Source of the DNA: Flavobacterium sp. I3-2
GTDB lineage: Bacteria > Bacteroidota > Bacteroidia > Flavobacteriales > Flavobacteriaceae
Assembly: GCF_013389595.1 (NCBI RefSeq)
Contig: NZ_CP058306.1
Coordinates: 2,914,001 to 2,978,000, forward strand
DNA length: 64,000 bases
Direction of reading: 5' to 3'
Shown: positions 34,932 through 44,699 of the stretch, in pieces
Layout of the letters: the number at the start of each line of letters is the position of its first letter
Numbering within the stretch: position 1 is the first letter of the stretch
Translations under genes and position numbers: made by a program
The notes under the pieces: model-generated
The model's input: only the letters and a program-made list of their open reading frames with translations
What the model was told of the DNA's origin: nothing
Database searches by the model: none

Positions 34932-36365
34932 TTAAAATTGGAAATAAATAAATTGCTGTTTATCGGTTCCAAACCAAAAAACTAAAATAATAATCAAATA
35001 GAAAAAGGTATATCGCAAATACTTCTTGTTTAAAAAGAATTTGTCAATTGCATAATCTTGCTCTCTTCCAAACCATTCAACAACCATAAAAAAGGTAATT
35101 AAAATACCAATTGTTTTTAATTCAAATTCAGGAATAGAGAAAAAACTTTTCGTAAAAATTCCTTTAATATAATTTAATGCATGATTTAAGTTTTCGGCCC
35201 TAAAAAATATCCAAGCAAAAACAGTTAATGTAAAAGTGGAAAATAATTGCAATATTTCTTTCATTGTTGGAAAAATTTTCCCTTGAGCAACCACGTCTAA
35301 ATAATGTCTGTTTGTTCCAGAAATCATGGCTGGCATCATAAAAATTGCATTTAATGCTCCCCAAACAATAAATGTCCAATTAGCACCATGCCAAAATCCA
35401 CTTACAATAAAAATAATAAAAGTATTTCTGACTTTCATCCAGGTTCCACCTCTACTTCCTCCTAACGGAATATATAAATAATCACGAAACCAAGATGATA
35501 ACGAAATGTGCCAACGTCTCCAAAATTCGGAAATATCACGCGAAAAATACGGGAAATTAAAGTTCTTTAATAAATCAATTCCAAACAGTTTGGAAGTTCC
35601 AATTGCAATATCTGAATAACCTGAAAAATCACCATAAATCTGAAAAGCGAAAAGTACCGCGCCTAAAAATAAAGTACTTCCGTTTTGCTCTGCTGAATTA
35701 TCAAATATTTGATTTACAAAAAAAGCACAATTATCTGCAATAACTACTTTCTTGAAAAAGCCCCACAAAATTTGTTTTAATCCAGATACAGATTGTTCAC
35801 GATTAAAAAAACGAGGTTTCTTAATTTGAGGTAATAAATGAGTAGCTCTTTCGATTGGTCCAGCAACTAAAAGAGGAAAATAACTTACGAAAAGTGAATA
35901 TTCAACAAAGTTTTTTTCTGATGAAATTTTTCGTTTGTAAATATCAATTACGTATGATAAACCATGAAAAGTATAAAATGAAATTCCAACTGGAAGAATA
36001 ATTTGTAAAGAAGAAATATGAGCTTGAAAACCAAAAGATTCAATTAATAAAACAAAATTGTCTATGAAAAAATTGTAATATTTAAAAAATCCTAAAAAAC
36101 CAACATTAATTCCAACACATAAAAACAACCATAATTTTCTTTTGAATTGATTTTGCTCTTTATCAATTCGAATTCCACAAAAATAATCTAAGAATGTAGA
36201 AAACATCAATAAAAATAAAAATCGCCAATCCCAACAAGCATAAAAAATATAACTTGAAACTAATAGTAAAATATTCTGTAAACTTAATTTTTTGTTCGTT
36301 ACAAACCAATATAAAAGATAAACTATTGGCAGAAAGAACATAAATTCTATAGAATTAAATAACAT
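34932..36365 (-). CDS. MBOAT O-acyltransferase (AlgI-like)
   Basis: A 477-residue polytopic inner-membrane protein of the membrane-bound O-acyltransferase family. The active-site region FWRRWHISLSSWFRDYLYIPLGGSRGG around residues 286-312 and the catalytic His in VSGFWHGANWTFIVWG near 343-358 are both clear. AlgI, DltB and PatA are characterised relatives that move acyl groups to the periplasmic side. With the AlgX-like partner it forms a two-gene O-acetylation module; no polysaccharide synthase is adjacent. Confidence 0.94.
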   Translation of the reverse strand: MLFNSIEFMFFLPIVYLLYWFVTNKKLSLQNILLLVSSYIFYACWDWRFLFLLMFSTFLDYFCGIRIDKEQNQFKRKLWLFLCVGINVGFLGFFKYYNFFIDNFVLLIESFGFQAHISSLQIILPVGISFYTFHGLSYVIDIYKRKISSEKNFVEYSLFVSYFPLLVAGPIERATHLLPQIKKPRFFNREQSVSGLKQILWGFFKKVVIADNCAFFVNQIFDNSAEQNGSTLFLGAVLFAFQIYGDFSGYSDIAIGTSKLFGIDLLKNFNFPYFSRDISEFWRRWHISLSSWFRDYLYIPLGGSRGGTWMKVRNTFIIFIVSGFWHGANWTFIVWGALNAIFMMPAMISGTNRHYLDVVAQGKIFPTMKEILQLFSTFTLTVFAWIFFRAENLNHALNYIKGIFTKSFFSIPEFELKTIGILITFFMVVEWFGREQDYAIDKFFLNKKYLRYTFFYLIIILVFWFGTDKQQFIYFQF

Positions 36366-36496
36366 TGAAAATATATTAATTACGAAAAAGCAAAGGATCT
36401 CAAAAATAACTAAATTTTATAAAGCAAACTGAAATATATGAAAAGAAATTAAATAAAAACAGCAAGTTGATGTCACATCTTGTCGTTAATAAACTT

Positions 36497-36504
36497 TAAA
36501 TTTG
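36497..36504 (+). promoter_or_regulatory. -7 box upstream of sbcD
   Basis: TAAATTTG, an exact TAnnTTTG match, ends 21 nt before the sbcD ATG. A TTG lies only 14 nt upstream, shorter than the preferred spacing. Confidence 0.6.
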
Positions 36505-36525
36505 TGAAGCTAAAAAACAAGATTA

Positions 36526-37773
36526 ATGAAATTTTTACATACTTCAGATTGGCACATCGGACAAACGTTTTATGATTTTGACCGTCATCAAGAACATCAA
36601 GCTTTTTTAAATTGGTTAAATCAAACCATATCAGAACAAGATATCGATGTTTTGTTGGTTGCTGGAGATATTTTTGATACCGCAAATCCTTCTGGAGCTT
36701 CAATCACTTTGTTTTATTCGTTTTTAAGTGAAATTACCAATGCGTATCCAAATCTACAAGTTGTAATAATTGCAGGAAATCACGATTCGGCAATTCGTTT
36801 AGAAATGCCCATTCCCCTACTTCAAAATACTAAAGTTTCGATAATTGGTAACGTAAAAAAAAATGTTGATAAATCTATTGATTATGATGCATTAACCATT
36901 TCGTTAACCAACTATCAAAATGAAGTTGAAGTATTTTGTTTAGCTGTGCCGTTTTTACGAATTGGCGATTATCCAAAAAATGAAGCTGGAGTTTATGAAT
37001 ATAATTACGGAATTTCTAAATTTTATACCGAAGCTTTTGATAACATAAATTTAAAGAAAAAATCGAATCAAACCATCATTGCGATGGGCCATTTACACGC
37101 AATGGGTGTTGAAACTAATATTGAAGATACTGCCGAAAGACCGATTATTGGCGGCGTAGAAAACATCAATACTTCAAGTTTTCCTTCAGATTTAAAATAT
37201 GTAGCTCTTGGTCATATTCATAAACCACAACGACTTTCGGCAAACGATGCTATTCGTTATTCTGGAAGTCCGATTCCGTTATCATTTTCTGAAAAAACAT
37301 ACAAACATCAAGTCGTTATTTTTGAAATCAATAAAGGAATTTTTGAAAACTTAGAAATTATTGAAATTCCAATTCATACACCACTTTTAAGTATTCCGAA
37401 ACAAAATAAAGTTTGGGAAGAAGTTTTATTTGAATTAGAAAATCTTCCGATTAAAAATGATGAAGATAAAAACGCACCTTACCTCGAAGTCAAAGTTTTG
37501 TTAGATAAGCCAATTCCTGATTTAAAAAACAGGATTCAAGAAATTGTACAAACTAAAAATGTGAGATTAGCTCGAATTGATACCAAGCTTCCTCGAAAAG
37601 ACAAATCGTCAAATGAAAATGTTTTAGTAAACGAAATTGAATTATATAATTTGCAACCTATTCAAGTTTTAAACACCATTTATAACGATAAATATAACGA
37701 AGATATCCCCGAAGAATTCAATCAAATGTTTAACGATATTTTAGTTGAAATTAATCAAGAAAACCAAAATTAA
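36526..37773 (+). CDS. sbcD: Exonuclease subunit SbcD
   Basis: Nuclease subunit of the SbcCD (Mre11-Rad50) complex that cleaves DNA hairpins and processes double-strand ends. All phosphoesterase motifs are present: SDWHIG with Asp8 and His10, VAGDIFD near 45, IAGNHDS near 86, GHLHA near 190 and ALGHIHKPQ near 229. The 415 residues include a C-terminal capping domain. sbcC follows 2 nt after the stop codon. Confidence 0.97.
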   Translation: MKFLHTSDWHIGQTFYDFDRHQEHQAFLNWLNQTISEQDIDVLLVAGDIFDTANPSGASITLFYSFLSEITNAYPNLQVVIIAGNHDSAIRLEMPIPLLQNTKVSIIGNVKKNVDKSIDYDALTISLTNYQNEVEVFCLAVPFLRIGDYPKNEAGVYEYNYGISKFYTEAFDNINLKKKSNQTIIAMGHLHAMGVETNIEDTAERPIIGGVENINTSSFPSDLKYVALGHIHKPQRLSANDAIRYSGSPIPLSFSEKTYKHQVVIFEINKGIFENLEIIEIPIHTPLLSIPKQNKVWEEVLFELENLPIKNDEDKNAPYLEVKVLLDKPIPDLKNRIQEIVQTKNVRLARIDTKLPRKDKSSNENVLVNEIELYNLQPIQVLNTIYNDKYNEDIPEEFNQMFNDILVEINQENQN

Positions 37774-37775
37774 TT

Positions 37776-40700
37776 ATGAAAATTACTGCTTTAGAAATAA
37801 ACAATATTGCATCGATTGACGGTTGTTATCAAATTGATTTTGAAAGTGAACCTTTAAATTCTATTGGATTATTTGCAATTACAGGAGCAACCGGAGCCGG
37901 TAAATCGACTTTGTTAGATGCCATTTGTTTGGCTTTATACAATAAAACGCCACGATTAGCTCCTTTAACTTCCACGGTTCAGATTTTAGATACTAAAGAC
38001 AAAACCATTTCTAACAAAGATGTAAAAACACTTTTGCGAAAAGGTGCTGTTCAAGGACATGTAAAATTGACATTTATTGGTGTTGATGGGAAATATTATC
38101 GTTCTGAATGGAACATTCGCAGAGCAAATAATCGTATAACTGGAGCCATTCAATCAGAAGTAATTTTGTTACATAATATCACAGATGATGTCGCTTTTCC
38201 TGAAAGCAGAAAAACATTTGTTTTAGCTGAAATTGAACGTTTAATTGGTTTAAAATACGAACAGTTTACCAAATCGGTTATTTTGGCTCAAGGCGAATTT
38301 ACTTCGTTTTTAAAAGCCGATGACAATAATAGAGCTGATATTTTAGAGAAACTTACCGGAACAGATATTTATAGTAAAATATCGAAAAGAATATACGAAA
38401 AATACAAAAATCAAAAAGATGAAGTTGAAAAAATAAGCAACAAATTAGAGGTTTTTGAATTGCTTTCGGATGAACAAATTGCCGATTTGAATTCTGAAAT
38501 TTTAATTTTAGAAAATCAAATGATTGAAATGAATCTGAAATCAAAAGATTCCAAAACAATTTTAGATTGGTATAAAACAGAAAAAGAAATTCAGCAACAT
38601 TTACATTTAGCGCAAATAACGTTAGATGAAAAACGTGAACAAATCTTAACGCAACAAGAAAGAATAAATCACTTAAAAACAATTGAATCTTTTCAGGAAA
38701 TTAAAGAAGTTGTTTTATCATATCAACAACAAAAAATAGAAATAGAAAAAAGTAAAAAAAACGAAAGCGAATTAAAGCAAAATATTGATTTACAAATAAA
38801 TAAAATCAATCATTTAACCATTGACTTGAATAAAACTGACGTTCAAATTCAAGAGATTCAAAATCAAATTAATACAAATTATCCACTTTATCAAATTGCT
38901 CGAAGATTAGATTATCAAATAGAAACTGGACAAAAAAATTATTTAGAAAAAACTCAAAAGCACAATTTAATTGTTTCGGTTTTAGATAAATTAAATACAG
39001 ATTTTAAAAATAAAAACACATTTGAAAATCAATTAATCCAACAGCAAAATCAAATCAGAAATTGGTTTGAGCAACATCGAATTTATGAAAGTTATGTAAC
39101 TAACGAACCGTTAGTTTTGACTTATTTAAAAGAAGCTGAAAAGAATAAATTAGAAATTCCGATTGAAGAAAACAAAAAAAATCAATTGGTTTTTATGAAT
39201 GAAAATTTACAAGTACAACTTTTTGAAAAAGAAAACATTCAAAAACAAATTCTTACTAAGAAAGAAAGCATTTCGAATACACTTATCGATATACAAAAAC
39301 AATTAGAAAAAGAAAATATTTCAGAAAAGGAAAACGAATATAAAAAATTATTAAACTCAAAAGATTTAAAAAATCAGACAATTCAAGGTTTAACCAAACT
39401 CATTGAATGGAGCGATTCTATGAAATTAGCTGCTTCAAAAATTGAAAATGCGAAACAAAATACTATTGTTTTTGGTAAACAAATTTTTGAATTCGAGGTT
39501 CTTAAAAACACTAAAAACATTGAAAAAGAAATTTTAAGAAAGCTTATTGAACGATTAAATCTTGAAAAATCTGAAAATGTAATTTCGTTACGTGAAAATT
39601 TAATTAAAAGTGAACCTTGTCCGGTTTGTGGTTCTGCTGAACATCCGTATGCAATTCATAATCCGTTAGAAAATGTTGCTAACGAAACACAAAATGATTT
39701 AATAAAATTAGAAAATGAACTTGAACAAATCACTATTAAGGAAGCACAATTAAAACAAGAAATTATTCAGTTTGAAAAAGATATTGAAGAACAAAAATCG
39801 ATACAAATAAAAGCTGAAAATGCAATTAAATTGCTTAATGAAACATTTGCTTTTGAAAATTTAAATACCAATCTTGAAGAAACTCTACAAAATTTGAATA
39901 TTGATTTAAGAAAAATGGAAATCGATATTCAGAAAAATGAACTTAGTTTACAAGAATTACGAAAGTTAGTTTTTGAAAAAGATAAATTACAATTTAGTGC
40001 TGCCGAAATTCATCAAAATGAACAAAAAATAACATCAGAAATATTTGATTTAAAATCAGAAATTGGAAAAAATTCGAATCAAATTGAATTTCTTTCTGAA
40101 AGTATTAAATTAAAAAGCTCAAATTATAAAAGACAAATTCAAGAAGTAAATAATTTACTTCAAAACGAACAATGGTTTAATTATTGGCAACAAAATTCGA
40201 CAGCTTTTATTTTAAACCATCAAGAAATTAGTAGTCAATGGAAAAATCAGCAAAAAGAATTTGAACAAATTACAGAACAACATTTTCAGATAAAGGTTGA
40301 AATTCAGGAATCAGAAAAAACAATTCGTGAAAAAGCCGCAGAAATTCAACAATCAAAAATTGAATTGATTGAAGTTGAAAATCATTTAAATGAAATAAAA
40401 AACGAAAGAAAGAAATATTTTAATGGCGCTGCTGTTGATGCAATTGAAGCACAATTAAAAACAGAATTCGTTAATTTAATTCAAAAATCAGAAGACCAAA
40501 AGCAACTTTTACAAACGTATCAATCGCAATTAATTGAATGGAATTCGCGCAAAGAAAGTTTGATTGAACAGTTGAATCTGATTGAAATATCATTACAAAA
40601 GAATTCAAATCAAATTGAAATTTGGACAACCAAAATGCAAATTCCGTTCGAAAAAGTATTTGATTTTGTGACATTAAATGTTGAATGGCTACAAAACGAA

Positions 40701-41474
40701 CGCAATTACATTCAAGATTTATTCACTCAAATCAGCAATCAAGAAACTTTGGTTAACGACAGAAAATCAGCTTTATCAAAACACGAATTAAACAACAAAC
40801 CAACAATTTCTGAAGAAGAAATCAATACTGTTATTTTACAATTAGAAGCTGAAATCCAGTTGGCAAATGAACGTATTATTTCAATCAAAAATCAAATTGC
40901 AAATGATTCAAAAAACAGAAATTCTCAAAATACTTTATTAAAACAACGCGAAGCTTTAATTGAAATATTGACTAAATGGAGCCAGCTTAACGAATTAATT
41001 GGAAGCGCTGATGGAGCAAAATTTAAGAAAATTGCCCAAGAATACACACTTGATATTTTGTTGCGATATGCAAACATTCAATTAGAAAAAATCAATCGTA
41101 GATATACATTAGAACGCATTCCAAACACCTTGAGTTTACAAGTTATTGATAACGATATGGCTTGTGAAATTCGTTCGGTACATTCACTTTCTGGAGGCGA
41201 ATCTTTCTTAGTTTCGTTAGCCTTAGCTTTGGCATTGTCATCACTTTCATCGTCAAAAATGAATATTCAATCGTTGTTTATTGACGAAGGTTTTGGAACT
41301 TTAGATGCGCAAACTTTAGCAATTGCAATGGATGCTCTGGAAAGTTTGCAAAATCAAGGTAAGAAAGTTGGCGTAATTTCTCACGTTTCTGAAATGACAG
41401 AGCGAATTCCGGTTCAAATTCATATCGAAAAGCAAGGAAATGGACGAAGTTCTATTGAAATAATTTCTATTTAA
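37776..41474 (+). CDS. sbcC: Exonuclease subunit SbcC
   Basis: ATPase subunit of SbcCD, an SMC-like protein. Walker A GATGAGKST lies near residue 38, a long Gln/Glu/Lys-rich coiled coil follows, the zinc hook CPVCGSAEHP is near 614 in the middle of the chain, and the second coiled coil leads to the LSGGES signature near 1137 and the Walker B LFIDEGFGTLD near 1167. Length of 1232 is slightly more than E. coli SbcC (1048). A terminator follows directly. Confidence 0.97.
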   Translation: MKITALEINNIASIDGCYQIDFESEPLNSIGLFAITGATGAGKSTLLDAICLALYNKTPRLAPLTSTVQILDTKDKTISNKDVKTLLRKGAVQGHVKLTFIGVDGKYYRSEWNIRRANNRITGAIQSEVILLHNITDDVAFPESRKTFVLAEIERLIGLKYEQFTKSVILAQGEFTSFLKADDNNRADILEKLTGTDIYSKISKRIYEKYKNQKDEVEKISNKLEVFELLSDEQIADLNSEILILENQMIEMNLKSKDSKTILDWYKTEKEIQQHLHLAQITLDEKREQILTQQERINHLKTIESFQEIKEVVLSYQQQKIEIEKSKKNESELKQNIDLQINKINHLTIDLNKTDVQIQEIQNQINTNYPLYQIARRLDYQIETGQKNYLEKTQKHNLIVSVLDKLNTDFKNKNTFENQLIQQQNQIRNWFEQHRIYESYVTNEPLVLTYLKEAEKNKLEIPIEENKKNQLVFMNENLQVQLFEKENIQKQILTKKESISNTLIDIQKQLEKENISEKENEYKKLLNSKDLKNQTIQGLTKLIEWSDSMKLAASKIENAKQNTIVFGKQIFEFEVLKNTKNIEKEILRKLIERLNLEKSENVISLRENLIKSEPCPVCGSAEHPYAIHNPLENVANETQNDLIKLENELEQITIKEAQLKQEIIQFEKDIEEQKSIQIKAENAIKLLNETFAFENLNTNLEETLQNLNIDLRKMEIDIQKNELSLQELRKLVFEKDKLQFSAAEIHQNEQKITSEIFDLKSEIGKNSNQIEFLSESIKLKSSNYKRQIQEVNNLLQNEQWFNYWQQNSTAFILNHQEISSQWKNQQKEFEQITEQHFQIKVEIQESEKTIREKAAEIQQSKIELIEVENHLNEIKNERKKYFNGAAVDAIEAQLKTEFVNLIQKSEDQKQLLQTYQSQLIEWNSRKESLIEQLNLIEISLQKNSNQIEIWTTKMQIPFEKVFDFVTLNVEWLQNERNYIQDLFTQISNQETLVNDRKSALSKHELNNKPTISEEEINTVILQLEAEIQLANERIISIKNQIANDSKNRNSQNTLLKQREALIEILTKWSQLNELIGSADGAKFKKIAQEYTLDILLRYANIQLEKINRRYTLERIPNTLSLQVIDNDMACEIRSVHSLSGGESFLVSLALALALSSLSSSKMNIQSLFIDEGFGTLDAQTLAIAMDALESLQNQGKKVGVISHVSEMTERIPVQIHIEKQGNGRSSIEIISI

Positions 41475-41478
41475 AAGG

Positions 41479-41501
41479 TCGTTCAAATGAACGATTTTTT
41501 T
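41479..41501 (+). terminator. Terminator of sbcCD
   Basis: Stem TCGTTCA/TGAACGA, arms 41479-41485 and 41488-41494, with a 2-nt loop that in practice opens wider, followed by seven T. It starts 5 nt behind the sbcC stop codon. Confidence 0.75.
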
Positions 41502-41559
41502 ATTTAATTTTTATGAAGAAAAAACTTTAGCTTTATTATCTTAGCATAAAATTTTTAAA

Positions 41560-42405
41560 ATGAAAACGGTTAAAATTGTTGGTGTTCCTGAGCACTTTAA
41601 TTTACCATGGCAGTTTTGCCTTGAAAATGGTGAGTTTAATGAAATTGGAATTGATTTAGATTGGACCGATGTTCCTGAAGGTACCGGCAAAATGTGTCAG
41701 ATGCTTCGTGAAAACGAGACCGATTTAGCCGTTATTTTAACCGAAGGTATTTTAAAAGACATTTCTAACGGAAATGAATCTGTTGTACTACAACAATATG
41801 TTGCTTCGCCTTTACAATGGGGAATTCATGTGGCGGCACAAAGTACATTTCAAACTATTTCTGATTTAAAAGATAAAAAAGTTGCCATAAGCAGAAATGG
41901 TTCTGGTTCGCAACTTATGGCAATAGTAAATGCAAAAAATGAAGGTTGGAATTCAGATGTTTTATCGTATGAGATTGTAAATACTTTAGATGGCGCAGTT
42001 ATTGCTTTAACAGAAAACAAAGCCGACTATTTTATGTGGGACCGTTTTATGACGCAACCTATTGTAGATAAAAATATTTTTAGACGAATTGGAGTTTGTC
42101 CTACACCTTGGCCTTGTTTTGTAATTGTTGCTCGAAAAGAATTTTACGAAAACAACCAAGCGGTTATTAAAAACATTTTAGAAGTTATTAATTACACAAC
42201 TATTGAGTTTAAACAAATACCAAGTATCGACAAAACTTTGGCTTCGCGTTACGAACAAAAGTTAGAAGACATTCAAGAATGGCTTAAGATTACAAAATGG
42301 TCGCAAAAGCAATTAACTGAAAAACAATTCGAACAAATACAAAATCAATTATTAGAATTAGGAATCATTAAATCTACCCTGAATTTTAACGAGGTTATAA
42401 AATAA
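41560..42405 (+). CDS. Substrate-binding-fold protein without signal peptide
   Basis: A 281-residue protein resembling periplasmic binding proteins of the NMT1/SsuA type: TDLAVILTEG, then PLQWGIHVAAQS, the ISDLKDKKVAISRNGSGSQLMA hinge (in parts) and a C-terminal helical region. Unlike true transporter receptors it starts straight with the first strand (MKTVKIVGVPEH), with no export signal, and no permease or ATPase gene is adjacent. A cytosolic ligand-binding or enzymatic role is therefore more likely. It abuts a membrane transglutaminase-like gene with no gap. Confidence 0.75.
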   Translation: MKTVKIVGVPEHFNLPWQFCLENGEFNEIGIDLDWTDVPEGTGKMCQMLRENETDLAVILTEGILKDISNGNESVVLQQYVASPLQWGIHVAAQSTFQTISDLKDKKVAISRNGSGSQLMAIVNAKNEGWNSDVLSYEIVNTLDGAVIALTENKADYFMWDRFMTQPIVDKNIFRRIGVCPTPWPCFVIVARKEFYENNQAVIKNILEVINYTTIEFKQIPSIDKTLASRYEQKLEDIQEWLKITKWSQKQLTEKQFEQIQNQLLELGIIKSTLNFNEVIK

Positions 42406-43338
42406 ATGTCAAATCCAACAATAGTTAAGCTTAAAGCCACAATTCGAAAGTTTAGGATACCTAAGCCATGGGATTCTATTGTTATTTTTATTCTGAATAT
42501 TTTAATATTAATTCCTGTATTTATCATTTTACATCAGGTTTTAATTGACCCTGATTGGCCGATTCACCTTGACAGAATTTTACTTTTCTTAGCGATTATA
42601 ATCGGTATGCAATTTTTGTTGAGTTATTTTAAAAGGTTTATTTTCTTTATTCTTATAATTTATCTTGGAACTTTGGTTTGGGGAACTTTGTTTCAGGGTT
42701 ACGGATTTAATTCGGTTTATGAAGATTACCGAGCTATGATTTTTGCTATGTCAGCCGATGCACATCCACAGGATGTTTTTGTTTCAAAACTTTTACCTTT
42801 TCCGAATAAATCAAAAATTGAAGCTGCGGTTGAATATGATAATCCAAAAGTTAGAAATTTTGCTTTAAAAGCAACCACTAACCATTTTAGAGATGTTAAA
42901 GGTTTTCATGATTACAGACAAATCATTCAATGTTTTGCTATTTTCAAGGAAGTTCAAGGAAGATGGAATTATGTTAACGACCCAAAAAACAGAGAATATA
43001 TTGCAAAAGCAACCGAATCTTTAGAGCATTTTTCTGGAGATTGTGACGACCATGCAATTCTAATGGCATCTTTGATACGCGCTATTGGTGGAACACCTAG
43101 AATCATTCATACACAAGCACATATGTATCCTGAAATGTTAATCGGAGACGAATCTAACATTGAAAACATTATATATTTAATTCAAGAAGTTCTATTCAAG
43201 AATGAAAGTAAAGGCAAACAAATTTTTTATCACATTGATGAACGTGGAAAAGTTTGGTTAAACTTAGATTATACAGCTAAATATCCTGGCGGACCATTTA
43301 TGTCAGAAGAAATTTTAGGACAATTAACCTTCGATTAA
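42406..43338 (+). CDS. Transglutaminase-like membrane protein
   Basis: A 310-residue protein with about three hydrophobic helices in the first 105 residues and a soluble transglutaminase/papain-like domain after residue 130. The likely catalytic Cys is in SGDCDDHAILMASL near 212 and the His in THTQAHMYP-type sequence near 239, with a following VWLNLDYTAKYPGG segment for the Asp. Such domains act as proteases, amidases or structural modules. It starts immediately after the binding-protein gene and is followed 1 nt later by DUF423, so the three are one unit. Function unknown. Confidence 0.82.
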   Translation: MSNPTIVKLKATIRKFRIPKPWDSIVIFILNILILIPVFIILHQVLIDPDWPIHLDRILLFLAIIIGMQFLLSYFKRFIFFILIIYLGTLVWGTLFQGYGFNSVYEDYRAMIFAMSADAHPQDVFVSKLLPFPNKSKIEAAVEYDNPKVRNFALKATTNHFRDVKGFHDYRQIIQCFAIFKEVQGRWNYVNDPKNREYIAKATESLEHFSGDCDDHAILMASLIRAIGGTPRIIHTQAHMYPEMLIGDESNIENIIYLIQEVLFKNESKGKQIFYHIDERGKVWLNLDYTAKYPGGPFMSEEILGQLTFD

Positions 43339-43339
43339 A

Positions 43340-43711
43340 ATGAATACAACAATACTAATTATCGGTGCAACATTCGGTGCGCTTTCTGTAATTCTTGGTG
43401 CTTTTGGAGCGCATGCATTCAAAAAATTCATGAATGATGAACAATTAAAGAATTATGAAACTGGCATCAAATATCAAATGTATCATGCCATTTTACTTAT
43501 CATAATAGGATGTAATGCGCAACTGTTTAGTAATATAGATACACTTTCAATATTATTTACACTTGGTATTATTTTCTTTTCATTTAGTATTTATGGATTG
43601 ACAATAACAAGTGCCTTAAATAAAAAATGGCGTTTTCTTGGACCAATCACTCCAATTGGTGGATTGTTACTTGTTGCTGGATGGATTTCGATAATTATAA
43701 ATTTCATTTAA
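43340..43711 (+). CDS. DUF423 membrane protein
   Basis: A 123-residue inner-membrane protein with four transmembrane helices. The N-terminal GATFGALSVILGAFGAHAFKKFM and the central KYQMYHAILLIIIG segments are the DUF423 signature (YwdK/YgdD family). No biochemical function is established for the family. It lies 1 nt after the transglutaminase-like gene. Confidence 0.9.
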   Translation: MNTTILIIGATFGALSVILGAFGAHAFKKFMNDEQLKNYETGIKYQMYHAILLIIIGCNAQLFSNIDTLSILFTLGIIFFSFSIYGLTITSALNKKWRFLGPITPIGGLLLVAGWISIIINFI

Positions 43712-44019
43712 TTCTAATTCATCTCATTTTAATATTTTACTTATTGCTTATTAGATTAATCTCAAGTAAACAAATCAACATTAATTTTTAAATTATAATC
43801 TTTCTAAAGTCAATGAATCCGTTTAGTTTATTTTCAAAATTAACGTATTTGTAGTTTTTTAAGTCAATCCTAACTCACAACAAACAATCGGTGTCGTTTT
43901 AAAGTTTTTATCAAACACAAATTATTCAATACTTAAATAAATTAAAAAAGAAAAATTTTCTTTATATTTTTTATACTTAATACAAGTAAGGTTTCGTTAT
44001 TTAATTAAACTAAAAAATT
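43712..44019. other. AT-rich intergenic region
   Basis: About 300 bases without a credible reading frame. I see no strong terminator hairpin and no exact TAnnTTTG box before the next gene; a ttctttatattttttatactt stretch near 43957-43980 is the most promoter-like part. Confidence 0.45.
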
Positions 44020-44652
44020 ATGAAAAACATATTCGGCACTTTATTTCTGGCTCTTTTTTTTAATCAGTTTGTTATTTCTCAGAATATAACTGATAAAATT
44101 TCTAACGACCCGTTATTTATTGAACTAATGGAAAATTCAGACAACTTTTATTTTTCAGATGTAAACACAAAAGAGTTTGAATTATCTAAAGAGTTTTTCA
44201 AAAAAGTAGATTCTGAAGAAATAGATATAAAAGACGATTTTGATTCAAATTTTGAAAGTTGGTTAAAAAACAATTTAAGTAAAACTTCTTTCAAATCAGT
44301 AAACGAAGGTGTTTTATTATTCAATAATTTAAATAAAACCATTGATTTAAATGATATATCAAGAAAAAAAATCGTTGAGAATTACAACTTATTAGTTGAA
44401 AAATACGGATATGATTCTTTTAGTGATTATTATAACAAATTATTATTTAAAAACATTGAATCTAAGTTGTTTAAGCTTGATTTGAATTGCGAACAAAAAC
44501 TAGAATTTTTAGAGTACAATTCTTGGTCAGATTTTAAATTCGAGCTGTCTCTAGTTAAAGATAATTCTAAAAACGAACTAGCATCGAAAAAATTAAATAA
44601 TAATTTAATGAATGGAGCATTTGTCTATGAGAACTGTATGAAAGTTCAATAA
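44020..44652 (+). CDS. Exported protein of unknown function
   Basis: A 210-residue protein with a clear signal peptide (KNIFGTLFLALFFNQFVISQ) that is probably cleaved after about residue 20. The mature part is mostly helical, rich in Asn, Lys, Asp and Phe, with two cysteines (near 158 and 206) that could pair. No domain recognised. It is monocistronic and ended by a strong terminator. Its composition is even more AT-rich than that of neighbours, suggesting a fast-evolving or accessory gene. Confidence 0.7.
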   Translation: MKNIFGTLFLALFFNQFVISQNITDKISNDPLFIELMENSDNFYFSDVNTKEFELSKEFFKKVDSEEIDIKDDFDSNFESWLKNNLSKTSFKSVNEGVLLFNNLNKTIDLNDISRKKIVENYNLLVEKYGYDSFSDYYNKLLFKNIESKLFKLDLNCEQKLEFLEYNSWSDFKFELSLVKDNSKNELASKKLNNNLMNGAFVYENCMKVQ

Positions 44653-44671
44653 TCATTTATAATATAATAAT

Positions 44672-44698
44672 AAAAGCTTCCTGATTTAGGAAGCTTTT
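44672..44698. terminator. Bidirectional terminator before parC
   Basis: Perfect 11-bp stem AAAAGCTTCCT/AGGAAGCTTTT, arms 44672-44682 and 44688-44698, loop gattt. It serves the exported-protein gene and the convergent parE-parC unit. Confidence 0.9.
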
Positions 44699-44699
44699 G

